Source: Selaginella tamariscina (Eukaryota; Streptophyta; Lycopodiopsida; Selaginellales; Selaginellaceae). From it: a DNA stretch of 64,000 nt. Positions 61,834 through 64,000 of this stretch are shown one piece after another; positions within the stretch are counted from its first letter, which is position 1, and each line of letters begins with the position of its first letter. A model generated the notes under the pieces. The model was not told the origin of the DNA, did no database searches, and saw nothing but the letters and a program-made list of their open reading frames with translations. Location: positions 139,950-203,949 of the forward strand of contig PUQB01000417.1 of NCBI GenBank assembly GCA_003024785.1. Reading direction: 5' to 3'. Both the position numbers and the translations under genes were made by a program.

Positions 61834-63661
61834 ATGATGGCCAGCACAGCCACTACTGGCGGTCTGTCATACAGTCGTTTTAGTAGTTCACAGAGCAAAA
61901 AGAACAAGGTTCCCACTGGCTATGGAAAGAGGCAGTGCATCAAATGCCAGGATACCGAGAAGAAGAGCTTCTCAATGGACCGGAGGGAGTTCGTTCTTAC
62001 CTCTTCCTTTGGCACCTTACTTGGGAGCGCCCAGCAGGCGTCGGCGGCCCCTGTGGAGCTCAACGACTTCAGTTCGTGTGCCCCGGCGGAGGTGCCCACC
62101 GGGGGAACAACCAACTGCTGTCCCCCGGTAACCTCAACTATAACGGACTTTGTTTACAACACAAGATTGCCTCCCCGGACAAGACAGGCGGCTCACCTGG
62201 TAAGCTCCGACTACATTGCAAAGTACCAGCGTGCGTACGATCTCATGAGGGCTCTCCCCGCGACCCGCGGAGCTTCACAAGCCAAGCCAACATCCACTGC
62301 GCCTACTGTAATGGTGCGTATAAAGTCGCAAACAGTAACAACACTCTCCAGATCCACGACAGCTGGCTCTTCTTCCCCTGGCACCGGCTCTACCTCTACT
62401 TCCACGAGCGTATACTCGGTAAGCTACTCAACGATGACACCTTTGCACTGCCATATTGGAACTGGGATAACCAGACGTCGAAGGGAAACATCATGCCCCG
62501 ATCTATCTCAGAAACTCAAGTTCCCTTTACGATGTCAATCGTGACCCAGACCATTTCCCAAACAAATTAGTCGACCTGAATTACGATGGAACGGTAAGTT
62601 TCGTGTGCTTGCATGGTGTGAAGGTCTCTTACTACGTTTTTGATACAGGACCCGTCTACTCCGCCCTCAGCCTCAACCCAGATAGCCGAGAACAACGCAG
62701 TTATGTACCAGCAGATTGTGAGCGGTGCACGTACTGCTAGCCTGTTCCTCGGACCGGCATACAGAGCAGGGGATGCAACTACTCCAGGAGGTGGCACCAT
62801 GGAGAACGTCCCACACGGACCGGTTCACATATGGACCGGTAACAGTGAGAATCCAGCCCGTGAAGACATGGGTACATTCTACTCTGCTGCGAGGGACCCG
62901 ATCTTCTTCGCCCACCACTCTAACATCGACAGGATATGGGGCGTGTGGAAGACAATACCGGGAGGACGGCGGCGGGACTTCACGGACTCGGACTGGCTTA
63001 ATGCAAAGTTCCTTTTCTACGATGAGAATGCCAAGTTGGTGAGGGCCAGGGTCCGTGATGCATTAGAAACTAAGCAACTGGGTTACACTTATGTGGACAA
63101 CGGGAACCCATGGATCAACGCGAGGCCGTCCATAGTCGCCAGTGCGAGGAGCCTCGTCTCTCTGAACGACGCACCGGAAGCTGCCCGCGCGGATATATTC
63201 GACGACATCGAGGAGTTTGGGGAGGCAGTCGAAGGTAAGCTGAGGAAGCTCGATGGTAAGTTTAAGAGCAAGGTTAAGAGGCCGATTGCGAAGAAGCTTG
63301 AGAAGCTGAAGAGGAAGATTTTGGGCCGTGACGATGATCTCGAGGAGGTTTTGGTGATCCAAGGAGTGGAGCTCGACTGTGGAAAGATAACTAAGTTTGA
63401 TGTGTATATTAACTTCCCGGATGCGGATGAGTCCACCAACTATAACGTGGTGGATTTGTGGGGAGTTTTGTTAATGTCCCGCATTTTCCAGTTGAGGCGC
63501 AGAGTATGAAGAAGATTACTGACGTGAGATTGGGAATTGGAGATACTCTGCAGCAGCTTGGGGTTAAGGATGACGACGATATCGTGGTTACCTTGGTCCC
63601 TAAGGGTCTTGGGAAACAGAACCCTGTGGCGTTTAAGGGGTTTAAGATTGAGTACGAGTGA
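61834..63661 (+). CDS. PPO: Polyphenol oxidase (catechol oxidase), copy 2; three frame breaks
   Basis: Paralogue of 48,742-50,590 in the opposite orientation. The start at 61,834 (MMAST) opens a Ser-rich plastid-type leader, GKRQCIKC, then the twin-arginine lumen signal [17 protein letters not shown] and QASAAP. The CuA ligands are in HCAYC, IHDSW and PWHR; the Cys of HCAYC would form the thioether bridge. The CuB ligands are in PHGPVHIW and [23 protein letters not shown] domain and GFKIEYE close the protein at 63,661. The intron is 55 bp (62,594-62,648), after LNYDGT. Three apparent one-base losses (near 62,258, 62,500 and 63,455), each in or beside a C, G or T run, separate the frames. Otherwise the whole protein of about 591 residues is present at the family's usual length. 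Confidence 0.87.
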
Positions 63662-64000
63662 GTTTAACAGATTGACTGGTGTTTTAAATAAGGACATGTT
63701 TCTTTTTTTCTATATGTTTGTCAACTACGCGGCTGTGTACTATTAGGCTTGCATGATTCTCTCCACGTGTCGGATGAGTACGTGTGTGCGGGACATGTGT
63801 GACATATGTTGATAACAAAACAACATACATACGTATAGCATGTTCAGTACCCATTTAGAAAAAGACCGCACGAGCGCGCGTGCGTGTGGCATGTTTGGTG
63901 TGTGGATGTGTGTAGAAAGATGTGTATCACTCCTATAGTTGATGCACGCGTGCGCACACACACGTACAGAGGTCTATGTACACACATTTAGAGAGATGCT
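63662..64000. other. 3' flank of polyphenol oxidase 2
   Basis: Non-coding, with CA/TG-rich stretches. No feature recognised before the window ends. Confidence 0.6.

Overview
The window is nuclear DNA of a land plant. The evidence is genes with GT-AG introns, two plastid-type polyphenol oxidase genes with twin-arginine lumen signals, a plant thaumatin-like protein, Ty3/gypsy and Ty1/copia fossils, a Mutator-like element, plant telo-boxes and many TA/GA/CA microsatellites. Many introns are very short (46-60 bp in several genes), which recalls Selaginella-like lycophytes, but the species cannot be assigned from sequence alone.

Region 1 (1-35,045) looks like an ancient direct tandem duplication whose two copies (1-18,590 and 20,125-35,045) have since collected different insertions. 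The shared unit holds a short AT-rich repeat, a TA/GA microsatellite, a reverse-strand 2-oxoglutarate/Fe(II) oxygenase gene (broken in both copies), its upstream flank, and a ~2-kb LTR-like repeat called A here. Copy 1 received a Mutator-like element (277-9,056, with a perfect 9-bp target duplication) and a Ty3/gypsy element (11,635-16,444). Copy 2 contains a thaumatin-like gene, a copia LTR remnant, a Ty1/copia element (27,213-31,630) and a segment with a small PIF/Harbinger-like MITE (32,104-32,202). Copy 2 also keeps the empty target site of the Mutator-like element (24,972-24,980).

The most notable item is the cargo of that Mutator-like element. A multi-exon gene on the + strand (about 5,273-8,606), divergent from the transposase, encodes a ParB-like segment (DGNHR motif) followed by a beta-class DNA methyltransferase-like domain with altered catalytic motifs. 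It could be an accessory gene of the transposon, for example for anti-silencing or target marking, but that role is inference.

Region 2 (35,046-39,850) is AT-rich intergenic DNA with degenerate minisatellites and fold-back elements. Region 3 (39,888-44,790) is a 12-exon SYF1/XAB2-type splicing factor gene. Region 4 (44,791-48,741) is intergenic, with fold-back elements and a local tandem duplication. Region 5 (48,742-63,661) has two polyphenol oxidase genes pointing away from each other. Between them lie a nine-exon Maf-like nucleotide pyrophosphatase gene, a duplicated flank segment, an unrecognised gene remnant and an array of E2F-like sites.

The otherwise well-conserved host genes carry isolated one-base losses, mostly in G or C runs. 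Sequencing or assembly error is therefore a serious alternative to true gene loss. No rRNA, tRNA or CRISPR array was recognised.
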